Origin: Myxococcales bacterium
Lineage (GTDB): Bacteria; Myxococcota_A; Polyangia; Haliangiales; Haliangiaceae
Direction: 5' to 3'
Assembly (NCBI GenBank): GCA_028287115.1
Contig: JAQBQF010000024.1
Coordinates: 62,001 to 126,000 of the forward strand
DNA: 64,000 nucleotides
Shown here: piece by piece, positions 1 through 8,413 of the stretch
How positions within the stretch are numbered: the first letter of the stretch is position 1
Layout: every line of letters begins with the position of its first letter
The notes under the pieces: model-generated
Told to the model about the DNA's origin: nothing
The model's input: the letters and a program-made list of their open reading frames with translations, nothing else
The model's database searches: none
Translations under genes and position numbers: made by a program

Positions 1-563
1 ATGCACCCCGGCGTTGCCTCGTCACGCACAAGGAAGTCGGCGAGCACGTGCCGACGTTCCTCGACGCGATTCGCAGCGCCGGCCGCGAGAACGCCGACGT
101 CATTCTCGTCGGCGAGCTCCGTGGTGCCGAGACGATGAAGGCGGCGCTGCAGCTCGCGAGCTTCGGCATCTTGATCTACGCGACCGTGCACACGAACTCC
201 GCCGGCGCGACGATCGACCGTTACGTCAACGCGTTTCCGTCGGAGCAGCAACCGCAGATCCGCGGCCTGCTGGCAGATTCGCTCGCCGGTGTCGTCGCGC
301 AGCAACTGCTTCCGAAAGCCGACGGCAAAGGCCGCGTCGCCGCACACGAGATCCTGCTCGGCAACCTCGCGCTCGCATCGCTCATCCGCGAGGGCAAGAC
401 GCAGCAGATCAGCAGCTTCATCCAGTCAGGCTCCGCCGACGGCATGCAGACCATGGACGCCTCTCTCGAGAAGCTCGTTCGCGAAGGCGTCGTCAAACCG
501 CACGACGCGCTCGAGAAGGCACTCGATAAAGAAGCGTTCACGAAGCTGCTTCCCGCGAGCTAG
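1..563 (+). CDS. PilT-like type IV pilus retraction ATPase, 3' part
   Basis: The reading frame is open from base 3 and ends at the TAG at 561-563; the 5' part lies outside the window. The visible residues are the second half of a secretion/twitching ATPase of the PilT/GspE superfamily: a Walker B region with VILVGELRGAETM and a His box with ATVHTNSA, followed by the helical C-terminal region with IREGKTQQISSFIQSG. These ATPases work as cytoplasmic hexamers that power pilus retraction. Compared with typical PilT, the usual GELRD is GELRG and the usual GHL before the His box is GIL, so this is probably a divergent paralogue rather than the main PilT. No downstream pil gene is present; the next gene is a transporter. 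Confidence 0.85.
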   Translation, partial: APRRCLVTHKEVGEHVPTFLDAIRSAGRENADVILVGELRGAETMKAALQLASFGILIYATVHTNSAGATIDRYVNAFPSEQQPQIRGLLADSLAGVVAQQLLPKADGKGRVAAHEILLGNLALASLIREGKTQQISSFIQSGSADGMQTMDASLEKLVREGVVKPHDALEKALDKEAFTKLLPAS

Positions 564-878
564 GACCGACTCCGGGGCGGGCAAGTCCGCGGGTTCGAGC
601 TCGTCAGACAACGCGGTCGTGCTCGACCGGAGGACGCGGCCATCCAGATCCTTGGTGAGCTGGCGCTCGATCGGAAATCGCCGCGCGCCGTGGAGCTTCG
701 CGAAATTTTCGCTCGCGCAAGATCACCGAACGACATTGATCTTCTTCGGCGAGACGCGCTTCATTTTCGACGGAGTCGCGCTCCGAGTCCGTGCGAGCAG
801 ATCACTCAATGGTCAAGTACGACCGAAGGCCGTGACGAGCACGCCTGCGGTCTGATTTCTGTCGCAAGGAATTTCACC
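564..878. other. Intergenic region without a recognisable gene
   Basis: About 315 bases separate the PilT-like gene from the MFS transporter. Open frames run through it, including an upstream extension of the transporter frame, but none gives a recognisable protein. It is somewhat richer in A/T than the flanks near 700-780. I see no clear terminator hairpin or promoter. Confidence 0.5.
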
Positions 879-2444
879 ATGAACGATCACGCTGGAGCGT
901 CTCCTGCGGCTGCCCCGGTCCGTAGCACCGTACCGGCTCGCCTGGATCGGCTTCCATGGAGCCCGTTCCACTGGAGGGTCATCATCGCCCTTGGCATCAC
1001 GTGGATGCTCGATGGCCTCGAGATCACGATCGCCGGTTCGATCGCGGATCGGCTTCGCGAGCATGGCACGCTCGCGCTCTCGTCGTCCCAGGTCGGGCTT
1101 GGCGCGAGCCTCTATCTGTTCGGCGAGGTCGCGGGCGCGCTGATCTTCGGTCGGCTGGCGGACAAGCTCGGCCGAAGGAAGCTGTTCATCGTCACGCTCG
1201 GCATCTACTTGCTGGGAAACGCGCTCACGGCGATATCGCCGAGCTTCATCTTCTTCGCGGCCACGCGGTTCATCGCGGGCGCAGGCATTGGTGGCGAGTA
1301 CTCGGCGATCAACTCGGCGATCGACGAGCTGATCCCGGCGTCCTACCGCGGTCGGACCGATCTCGCCGTGAACGGCACGTATTGGCTCGGGGCGATGATC
1401 GGCGCGGCAGCGAACTTCCTCTTCCTCAACGAGCGGCTGTTCGGGATCGATCTGGGATGGCGACTCGCGCTCCTGATCGGTCCCGTGATCGGGCTCTTGA
1501 TCTGGCCGCTGCGGCGCCACATCCCGGAGAGCCCGCGATGGTTGCTCACGCACGGTCGGCCGCAGGAAGCCGAACAGGTCGTGAGCGAGATCGAGAAAGA
1601 GCTCGAGGACAAGGGCTATCAGCTCGAGCCGGTTGACGAGGACCGCGCGATCGAGCTCACCGAAAGGGTCGAGCTGACCTACCGTGACTTGTTTCGGATC
1701 CTGTTGCGCGACTATCGCAGACGCTCGTTCGTCGGGTTCACGTTGATGGTGACCCAGGCGTTCCTCTACAACGCCATCTTCTTCACGTATGCGCTGATCC
1801 TCGGCCAGTTCTACGGAATTCACGGCAGCGCGGTGTCGTACTTCATCTTCCCGTTCGCGATCGGCAACCTGTTGGGACCGATCCTGCTCGGCCGTTACTT
1901 CGACGAGATCGGGCGGCGCGTCATGGTCGGTGGCAGCTACTGCGTCGCGGGTGTGCTGCTCTTCGTCACCGCGTGGTTGTTCAACCAAGGAGTGCTCACC
2001 GCCACGATGCAGACGGTTCTCTGGTGCGCGGTGTTCTTCTTCGCTTCCGCGGCGGCGTCTTCGGGATATCTCACCGTCAGCGAGGTCTTCCCGATCGAGA
2101 TCCGCGCCCAGGCGATCTCGTTCTTCTATGCGATCGCCACCCTCACCGGCGGCGTCGTCGCGCCCTGGCTATTCGCGACGCTGATCGGCAACGGCGAGAG
2201 CCGTCACCGCGTCTTCATCGGCTACTCCGTCGCCGCTCTGCTGATGGTCGTTGGCGGGCTCGTGGAGTTCATCTGGGGCGTCAATGCCGAGAAGCAGCCT
2301 CTCGAGGCGGTCGCAAGGCCGCTTTCCGCGCGCACCGGCGCGGTGACATCTTCGATGGCGAGTGGACTCACCGGTGGCATGAACGCCCACGTTCGCCGCG
2401 ACGTGAAGCATCAGGTTCGCACGAACAGCGCTTCGGACTCGTGA
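879..2444 (+). CDS. MFS transporter, sugar/metabolite type
   Basis: A 521-residue polytopic membrane protein of the major facilitator superfamily. The loop after TM2 carries the family signature GRLADKLGRRKLF, and a long cytoplasmic loop (around residues 215-275) separates two halves of about six membrane segments. The ESPRWL motif in that loop is typical of the sugar/organic-acid porter branch. The frame is open further upstream, but the ATG at 879 is preceded by AAGGA at 866-870 and is followed directly by the expected short N-terminus (SPFHWRVIIALGITWMLDG). The substrate cannot be told from sequence; the neighbours give no pathway context. The tail after the last helix (about 50 residues) is polar and low complexity. 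Confidence 0.85.
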   Translation: MNDHAGASPAAAPVRSTVPARLDRLPWSPFHWRVIIALGITWMLDGLEITIAGSIADRLREHGTLALSSSQVGLGASLYLFGEVAGALIFGRLADKLGRRKLFIVTLGIYLLGNALTAISPSFIFFAATRFIAGAGIGGEYSAINSAIDELIPASYRGRTDLAVNGTYWLGAMIGAAANFLFLNERLFGIDLGWRLALLIGPVIGLLIWPLRRHIPESPRWLLTHGRPQEAEQVVSEIEKELEDKGYQLEPVDEDRAIELTERVELTYRDLFRILLRDYRRRSFVGFTLMVTQAFLYNAIFFTYALILGQFYGIHGSAVSYFIFPFAIGNLLGPILLGRYFDEIGRRVMVGGSYCVAGVLLFVTAWLFNQGVLTATMQTVLWCAVFFFASAAASSGYLTVSEVFPIEIRAQAISFFYAIATLTGGVVAPWLFATLIGNGESRHRVFIGYSVAALLMVVGGLVEFIWGVNAEKQPLEAVARPLSARTGAVTSSMASGLTGGMNAHVRRDVKHQVRTNSASDS

Positions 2445-2511
2445 CCACGCGGCTCGCCCGCAAGTTCTGAGGAGAGCACCCCGAGGCACGCGCGATGCAC
2501 CCACCATCAGG

Positions 2512-3705
2512 ATGCCGGTGGACCCGCCAGTCGGCGCACAGACACCGGCACCCGGGACAACGGCTGCTTCGCCGAAATCCTCCGAAGACCAGCGCATGGC
2601 CATCGGTCTGATCGCCGGTCCGGGCTTCCCAGAAAAGCTTGCGCGGTATCTACCCGAGCAGCTCCCAAGCGTATTGCGCGAGACGTTCCCGGGTACCTCG
2701 TGGAAGGTCGTGATTCGCAGGGAGCCGTACGCCGGCGGCGGCGCCGACGCCGACCTCGTTCAGCTCGCGCGCCGCCGGATGCTCGAAGAAGGCTGGAACC
2801 TCGCGGTCGTGCTCACAGCGCGTCCGCTGAGAGTCGGGCGTCGTCCCGTGACCGCAGAGGCGAGCGCGGCCCTTGGTGTCGGGGTCATCTCGGTCCCGGC
2901 GCTAGGCGCGGTCGGGCTCGGGCACCGTCTCCTCGAGGCGGTTGTTCTCACCGTCGAAGCGATGCTGCGAAATCGAGAAGACGGCGACCTCGCCAAGGAA
3001 CGCAGGAGCCAGCAACATCGGATCGAGGATCTCGGAAAGATTTCGTCAGCAGTGGGCCGCCCGTTCGAGGAGGCACAAGGCAGGATTGCGTTCGCGACCG
3101 CAACCGCGATCGGCAACCTGCGCCTGTTGCTCGGTGCGATTCGGGGAAATCGCCCATGGGCGCTGATCATCGGGCTGTCGCATTCGCTCGTCGCTGCGCT
3201 CGGGACCTCGGCGTTCGGACTGACGTCTCCGGTGATCTGGCGGATCGCGAATGCGATGCATCCCACGCGCATGGTGTTGCTCACGACCAGCTCCCTCTTT
3301 GCGATCGGGTTCACGCTCATGGTTGCACACAGCTTGTGGGAGCGCGCTCCGACGCCCGACGCGCGCACACGCGTCGTGCTGATCAATCTCGCAACCTCGT
3401 CGACGGTCGCGATCGGCGTGGTGACGTCGTACATCACATTGCTGAGCTTCAATTACGTGTTCGGCGGAGCTCTCATCCCCGAGGCCGTCTTGCAACACGA
3501 GCTGGGTCATCGGGCCACGCCGATCGAGTACCTGCGAATCGCATGGCTCGTGAGCTCGCTGGCAACGCTCGGGGGCGCACTCGGCGCCGTGCTCGAGAGC
3601 AACGCCTCGGTTCGCGAGGCCGCCTACTGTATGAGGCCGGTAACGAAACGTGACGACGTGCCCGCGCAGGTCGCTGCGACCACGGCCGCGATCGCGCGAA
3701 GCTAA
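2512..3705 (+). CDS. Membrane protein of unknown function
   Basis: A 397-residue protein. The N-terminal half (to about residue 190) is soluble, with a GLIAGPGFPEKLARYLPEQL segment and a possible nucleotide-like alpha/beta pattern. The C-terminal half has about four hydrophobic segments (WALIIGLSHSLVAALGTSAF, MVLLTTSSLFAIGFTLMVAH, VVLINLATSSTVAIGVVTSY, YLRIAWLVSSLATLGGALGA). I do not recognise a named family. Proteins with this soluble-plus-membrane layout occur in actinobacteria and myxobacteria as hypotheticals. An internal ATG at 2596 (MAIGLIAG) is a reasonable alternative start because the first 28 residues are Pro/Ala-rich filler. Confidence 0.65.
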   Translation: MPVDPPVGAQTPAPGTTAASPKSSEDQRMAIGLIAGPGFPEKLARYLPEQLPSVLRETFPGTSWKVVIRREPYAGGGADADLVQLARRRMLEEGWNLAVVLTARPLRVGRRPVTAEASAALGVGVISVPALGAVGLGHRLLEAVVLTVEAMLRNREDGDLAKERRSQQHRIEDLGKISSAVGRPFEEAQGRIAFATATAIGNLRLLLGAIRGNRPWALIIGLSHSLVAALGTSAFGLTSPVIWRIANAMHPTRMVLLTTSSLFAIGFTLMVAHSLWERAPTPDARTRVVLINLATSSTVAIGVVTSYITLLSFNYVFGGALIPEAVLQHELGHRATPIEYLRIAWLVSSLATLGGALGAVLESNASVREAAYCMRPVTKRDDVPAQVAATTAAIARS

Positions 3706-4085
3706 GGCCCGAGCGATCGCTGAGCGCCGGCGTGCGTTGCATCGTGCTTGACGCGGGCCCGCGTGGAGTACCTCGTGAAATCCAGCGGCGAGCCGCGTGC
3801 TGTCATGAAGGTCTAAGGCCCGTGGCCGCACGCGTAATTCTGCAACGCAGCCAGATCCAATGCCGATCAGTTCCGGCTATGTCCTCGACCGGAATCCGGA
3901 ATTCGGGGATCTACTGCGCGAGCCCGCGAGCACACGCACGGCGGGGTCTCTCGCTCGTGACTGACTCGGACGTGGGTGCTCGCACGAGCGCCCTGCTCAC
4001 CTTATCTCGCTTGAGAGACCCCGCTCGTGCGCTTAGCTCGCTGTAGCGGCGCCAAGCAGCTGACGTTGTTCCGGAAGCCAAGAGG
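3706..4085. other. Gene-free region with a 12-bp inverted repeat
   Basis: About 380 bases upstream of the decayed transposase hold no credible gene. A perfect 12-bp inverted repeat (gcggggtctctc at 3941-3952, gagagaccccgc at 4013-4024) brackets 60 bases. It could be a remnant of the element end or a regulatory hairpin; nothing else decides between these. Confidence 0.4.
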
Positions 4086-5003
4086 ATGTCCGGAAGGGTG
4101 GTTTCGGACGATCCGGAGGATCATGCCGCGTCGATCGTGAGCGACCTCGACGAGACATTCACAGAAGCGTTGGAGCTCACCGCGGCATTCACGCCGGAGG
4201 CGTCTCCGAATCTGATCAGGCATCTTGATCCCGCTTGGGTCGAGGACGCGACCGGTAGGGCCCGGTTCGCCGTCGACGACTTCCTGGCGAGCGCACGGTT
4301 TGGCTGATGCTGGGAATGGCGTTGTTGCGCGACGCACCTATCACAGTGGTCGCGCGTACATTGGAGCTGGCGTTGCCGGCATTGGACGGCATACACACGG
4401 TCGCATCGAGTGCGCTCACGCAGGCGCGTGGCCGACTTGGCGATGAGCCGATGGAATGGCTGTTTCTGCGCTCGAGTGAACAGTGGGCCACCGCCAACGC
4501 CGACAAAGACCGCTGGCGTGATCTCGCGCTTTACGCGGTCGATGGAAGCACGCTCCGAGTCGCTGACAGCGTCGAGAATCGAGATCAGTTCGGAAGCGCA
4601 AAGACGGGACCACACCAAGGCGGACGCCACGAGCGTGTGGGTGGCTATCCACTAATGAGGATTGTCGTCTTGATGGCACCAGGGTCGCATCTGCTTGCGA
4701 CGGCTGCGTGTGGTCCCTACGGCACCGACGAGCGAGGCTACACAAGGTCACTGTGGGGCAGCGTCCCCGATAGGTGACTGGTTCTAGTCGATGGCTCTGC
4801 CTGCAAGCCGACATACTCGTGCCGCTGATGACTTCCGGAACTGAGCGTCACTGGATGACGCGTGCCAAATCGAACACGAAGTTGTAGCGGTTCCGTCGGC
4901 TCTGGCCCGGGGACGAATGGGTCGAGTCTTGAGATAAGCAGCGAGGCTCGTCGCAAAGACGCAGCCTTGCCGACACATTTTGATGCGCGACCGATTCGCT
5001 AGC
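4086..5003 (+). pseudogene. Decayed IS4-family transposase
   Basis: An ISXac-like IS4-type transposase can be followed through several broken frames. Frame 3 from the ATG at 4086 gives the N-terminal domain up to VEDATGRARF. At about 4255-4262 the match moves to frame 2, where RRRRLPGERTVWLMLGMALLRD continues the family pattern, with ALTQARGRLGDEP and LYAVDGSTLRVADS (first catalytic Asp) following. The frame is lost near 4770, where LVLVDGSACKP and then TERHWMTRAKSNTK are readable past stop codons, and SEARRKDAALP with a following AIR-type segment ends near 5003. At least two frameshifts and several stops make it non-functional. No clear terminal repeats or target duplication could be identified by eye. 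Confidence 0.85.
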
Positions 5004-5159
5004 AGCGCAAGGGCTCGCGAACCAACATCGGCGCTGCCACTTTCGCTGCGATCGAGGCGAAATGCAAAGGTGGCATTGGGGATACATCAATCAAGATGCA
5101 CTGTGATCTGGTTACAGAGTGGCAATCTAGATGTCAGAGTGCAGTGATACATAATTCTC

Positions 5160-6833
5160 ATGGATGAAGACCTCGTGCTCTTGGGTGAACGAATCGCGGA
5201 GACGGCGGCGCATCTGGATGCAGCAACCCATCGCCTGCTGACCGACGTTCGCGAGTTCGACGAGAAGGGTGGCTACTACAAGGCGGGCGCGAAGACCTGC
5301 GCGCATTGGATGTCCTGGCGGATCGGCTGGGATCTCGGAACGGCACGCGAGCACGTGCGTGTCGCGAGGGCGCTCGGTTCGCTGCCTCTGATCGATGAGG
5401 CATTGCGGATTGGCCGCTGTTCGTACTCGAAGGTCCGGGCGATGACGCGCGTCGCGACCGAGAAGAACGAGCGGTTGCTGCTGTGTGACGCGCTCCTGAT
5501 CACCGGACAGCAGCTCGAGAAGGTCTGCCAAAAATATCGGATGGTGCAGCGCTATGGAGAGGTGAACAAGCCGGAGGACGATGAGGTGCGGCGGTACGTT
5601 CGTCGTCGGACACAGGCGGACGGCATGGTGCGAATCGAGGCCGTCTTGCATCCAGATGAAGCCGCGATCGTTTGGGCTGCACTCGATCGAGCCGCAAAGG
5701 ACATGGCTCGTGGAGTGAGCCCAGAAGATCTGAGGAGTGAAGCGTCGTTGATGGGCGAGGTCGGCGAGATTGCCTCACAAGACGTTTGCGCGCGAACGTC
5801 CGGACCTCTGCTCGCGGAGAGTTGCGAGGTCGCTTCACGAGACGTTCCCGCGGGAACGTCCATAGCGCTCCTGCTCGCGGAACCTTGCGAAGTGATCTGT
5901 GCAGCTGATCAGGGAGTCACCGACGCCGATGATGTTGAGGTCAGCCGATCGGTAGATGTCGCAACCGCCGCCGATCACGATGACTTCGACGACGACGTAG
6001 GCCCTGTGATGCCGGAGGTGGTGGCAGAGGCGAGGGCGCGAGAGCAGAGATTGAATGAGCTCGCCGCCGCGCGACCGAAGTTCAATCGCGCCGATGCGCT
6101 CGTGAACATCATGCAGCGGTTTGCGTGCGGAGCAGCGCAGGACTGCAATCCGATCGAGGTTGTCGTCACGATTCCGGCGAGTGCGCTCAAAGAGGGAGTC
6201 GCGCCGAGCATCGAGAGTATCGGATGCCTGCCCGATGGTGATTGCATTCATGGGGACACCGGGCGCCGGTTGGCGTGCGATGCCGGCATTGTCTGGATGA
6301 TCGAGGACGAACTGGGGCAAGCGCTGTCGATCGGCCGTCGAGCACGGGCGATTCCGGCTGCGATCAAGCGAGCGCTGATCAAGCGTGACCGGACGTGCAG
6401 GTTTCCCGGTTGCGACAATCGGCTCTATGTCGAAGGACATCACGTTGTTCATTGGGCCGATGGTGGCGATACTGCATTATCGAATCTCGTGATCCTGTGT
6501 AGTCATCACCATCGTTACCTGCACGAATACAAGTATCGAATCGAGTTCGACGTGACTTCCGGTGAGCCGATGTTCTTCGATCCGCGAGGCCGGCGCGTCG
6601 ACGAGGTTCCGCCACCCCGGCCGAATGCGCACCTGGGATGGGAGGCGATTACGATCGCGAATCAGAATCTCGAGATCACCGCCGAAACGAACGAGCCCGG
6701 ATGGGATGGGCGGCCGGTTCCATTCAATGATCTCGTGGGCTATCTCAGTGAGCTCGATAGCGATCACCGCGCGCTCGATGACTATTACGGAGACAGCCTC
6801 GAAGTCTTGGGAGCGATTGGTCGCCGTGGATAG
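5160..6833 (+). CDS. DUF222-HNH endonuclease family protein
   Basis: A 557-residue protein of the kind best known from the actinobacterial 13E12 repeat family. The N-terminal DUF222 helical domain (about 1-200) contains YYKAGAKTCAHWMSWRIGW, a typical start of that domain. The C-terminal HNH nuclease (about 405-460) has CRFPGCDN, the catalytic GHH in VEGHHVVHWADGG, SNLVILCSHHH and LHE, so the metal and catalytic residues look intact. A linker of about 90 acidic residues (205-295) carries an imperfect tandem duplication. The A/T content at third positions is higher than in neighbouring genes, and the gene lies between IS remnants, which suggests acquisition by transfer. The cellular role of this family is not settled; nuclease activity is inferred. 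Confidence 0.88.
   Translation: MDEDLVLLGERIAETAAHLDAATHRLLTDVREFDEKGGYYKAGAKTCAHWMSWRIGWDLGTAREHVRVARALGSLPLIDEALRIGRCSYSKVRAMTRVATEKNERLLLCDALLITGQQLEKVCQKYRMVQRYGEVNKPEDDEVRRYVRRRTQADGMVRIEAVLHPDEAAIVWAALDRAAKDMARGVSPEDLRSEASLMGEVGEIASQDVCARTSGPLLAESCEVASRDVPAGTSIALLLAEPCEVICAADQGVTDADDVEVSRSVDVATAADHDDFDDDVGPVMPEVVAEARAREQRLNELAAARPKFNRADALVNIMQRFACGAAQDCNPIEVVVTIPASALKEGVAPSIESIGCLPDGDCIHGDTGRRLACDAGIVWMIEDELGQALSIGRRARAIPAAIKRALIKRDRTCRFPGCDNRLYVEGHHVVHWADGGDTALSNLVILCSHHHRYLHEYKYRIEFDVTSGEPMFFDPRGRRVDEVPPPRPNAHLGWEAITIANQNLEITAETNEPGWDGRPVPFNDLVGYLSELDSDHRALDDYYGDSLEVLGAIGRRG
5772..5894 (+). repeat. Imperfect in-frame tandem repeat inside the HNH gene
   Basis: Unit 1 (5772-5831, 60 bases) and unit 2 (5832-5894, 63 bases) share gc(c/t)tcac(a/g)agacgtt, cgaacgtcc or ggaacgtcc, tgctcgcgga and ttgcga(g/a)gt. 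The units encode ASQDVCARTS-LLAESCEV and ASRDVPAGTS-LLAEPCEV. Both lengths are multiples of three, so the frame is kept. Confidence 0.8.
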
Positions 6834-6878
6834 ACGGCGGCAACAGGATCACAGCCGAGTTGCCTAGACCCTCCCGAA

Positions 6879-7253
6879 TGTGCCCTGGGTCGCTTCCGGC
6901 TGCGGTTCGCAAAGCAATTTCCCGAGGCGGTCGCGTGTCTCGAACGCGGCTTCGTCGACGCGACCACGTACTTCGCATTTCCCGAGGAGCACTGGATGCG
7001 CATCCGCTCGACGAACGGACTCGAACGCCTCCACGGCGAGATTAAGCGCCGTACCCGCGCCATCGGCGCGTTTCCCGATCGCGCGAGCGCGCTGCGGCTC
7101 ATCACCGCCGTCGCGTTGCAGACCACGACCATCTGGCGCGACCGCATCTACCTCGACATGTCCCTGCTCGACGACCATTACGCCGCCGCGGCGTGACCAA
7201 CCAGCCCATCACGATGATGCCCGCTCAGGCAATTACACAAGTGGAGGACTTGA
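6879..7253 (+). pseudogene. IS256-type transposase, truncated 3' end (copy 1)
   Basis: In frame 3 the last 100 or so codons of a mutator/IS256-type transposase are readable up to TGA at 7194-7196: GRFRLRFAKQFPEAVACLE, FPEEHWMRIRSTNGLERLH, EIKRRTRAIGAFPDRASALR and RDRIYLDMSLLDDHYAAAA. The STNGLERLHGEIKRRTR block is the family hallmark near the end of the DDE domain. The N-terminal domain and the first catalytic residues are absent, and only vector-like flanking sequence precedes it. The shared downstream sequence with copy 2 (acacaa...ggacttga) runs to about 7253 and probably marks the element terminus. Confidence 0.85.
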
Positions 7254-7291
7254 TCGGCGCGTTCGCCGAAACGGCATGTCATGCTCCTGCC

Positions 7292-7981
7292 ATGCGGGTC
7301 GCGTTCGTCCTCGCTGTCGTCGCGCTCGGCCGCGTGGCCCACGCGGACACCGATTGCGCGCACGTGCTCGCGCGACTCGACCACGAAGTCGCCGAGGCCA
7401 GCGCCCATCCGATCAAGCTGGCGAGCCCGCCGGTCGATGCGGACGGCCAGCGGTGCACCGACGCGGCGGACACCACTGGTCGCGAAGGCGACGCTGCTGG
7501 GGGCAGCGCCACTGACGCGCCGACGGTCGAGACCGGTACGCTTTCCGGCGATCGCGCGACCGTGCGCAGCGACGGCCCTCACGGCAGCGGGCGCTACTGG
7601 AGCATCGACGTCCGCGTCGTGAACGGTGGCCACCAACTCGGCGCGTGCATGCAGACGTCGACGACCTGGTGGCGCAACCTGCCGGGCGCTGCCCGCAAGA
7701 GCCTGGGCGTGTGGCACGTGCTCGACGGTGGAGCGTTTTTCCTGTGGTCGACGCTCGCCATCGGCGACAGCGAATGGGAGAGCCTCGCGCTGCCGCTCGT
7801 CTACCGGGTCTCGAAGCATCAGCTCGTACTCGATCGGAAGCTGACCACATCCGCCGTCGCCCGGTTCGGTCGGATGTACCGCGATGCTGCCGCCGTCGCC
7901 GATGACGATGCCCGAGCCATGCATGTGTCCGCCGCGGCGGCGTATGCGGCGTTCGCCACGCAAGGCGCGTGCAAGCCGTGA
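7292..7981 (+). CDS. Secreted protein of unknown function between two IS remnants
   Basis: A 229-residue protein beginning with a Sec signal peptide (MRVAFVLAVVALGRVAHA, cleavage before DTDC). The frame extends upstream to 7193, but that part lies inside the IS remnant, so the ATG at 7292 is preferred. The mature part is Ala-rich with Trp-rich stretches (TSTTWWRNLP, GAFFLWSTLAIGDSEWESLA) and no motif I recognise. It sits in the same orientation between two copies of an IS256 3' end (6879-7253 and 8025-8147), so it may be a passenger carried by IS movement or simply a resident gene hit on both sides. Confidence 0.65.
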   Translation: MRVAFVLAVVALGRVAHADTDCAHVLARLDHEVAEASAHPIKLASPPVDADGQRCTDAADTTGREGDAAGGSATDAPTVETGTLSGDRATVRSDGPHGSGRYWSIDVRVVNGGHQLGACMQTSTTWWRNLPGAARKSLGVWHVLDGGAFFLWSTLAIGDSEWESLALPLVYRVSKHQLVLDRKLTTSAVARFGRMYRDAAAVADDDARAMHVSAAAAYAAFATQGACKP

Positions 7982-8024
7982 TCGCCTCGGCTCGGTCGAG
8001 CTCCGTGCCTCCAGCTGGATTCCA

Positions 8025-8147
8025 AGCGCGACCGCATCTACCTCGACATGAATCTGCTCGACGACCACTACGCTGCCGCGGTGTGACCGCCAGCCAGCGA
8101 CTCGCGATGATCACCGTTCACGCATTCACACAAAATTTCGGACTTGA
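8025..8147 (+). mobile_element. IS256-type 3' terminus, truncated (copy 2)
   Basis: The bases from gcgcgaccgcatctacctcg onward repeat the end of copy 1 with few changes, encoding RDRIYLDMNLLDDHYAAAV up to TGA at 8084-8086. The match continues into the non-coding tail: attcacacaa...ggacttga ends 61 bases after the stop, against 57 bases in copy 1. Only about 20 codons of the transposase remain. Confidence 0.8.
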
Positions 8148-8150
8148 CCT

Positions 8151-8356
8151 GTGCCCTGCGTCCCGCCACAGAGTGGTGCGATCGTCGCAGCGTGTGGCGA
8201 GCTGCAGCGTGATCGTCCCGACCGTGTCGAACGCGAACGCGGATCCCGCCCCGCGGCCATCCGACGCGTAGGAAACACGCACCGGTGGTTCAGAAGAACC
8301 TTGGGAGCTGAGCGTCGAGGCGATGCCGAAGGTCAACTCGGAGCGATCCGCGCATC
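8151..8356 (-). pseudogene. Gene fragment truncated next to the IS256 terminus
   Basis: On the minus strand a frame open from about 8356 reads LTFGIASTLSSQGSSEPP, VRVSYASDGRGAGSAFAFD and TVGTITLQLATRCDDRTTL before entering the IS tail near 8150 and stopping at 8118. G/C at third positions is as high as in real genes here, while no start with a ribosome binding site is visible. I read it as the remnant of a gene cut by the IS insertion; the family is not recognised. It could also be a chance frame. Confidence 0.35.
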
Positions 8357-8413
8357 CTTGCCCGGCGACTTACCCCTCGCCGCGCTCGATCGGCTCGTGC
8401 GCGTGACAGCTGA

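Noticed and set aside
813..1988. Long minus-strand frame opposite the MFS transporter
   Set aside because: Arg/Asp/Glu-rich antisense shadow of a clear gene; no start site or family.
3941..4024. 12-bp inverted repeat as a transcription terminator
   Set aside because: The 60-base loop and lack of a T-run do not fit an intrinsic terminator.
5160..8147. Restriction or phage-defence island around the HNH gene
   Set aside because: No methylase, helicase or other defence module; only IS remnants and an unknown secreted protein.
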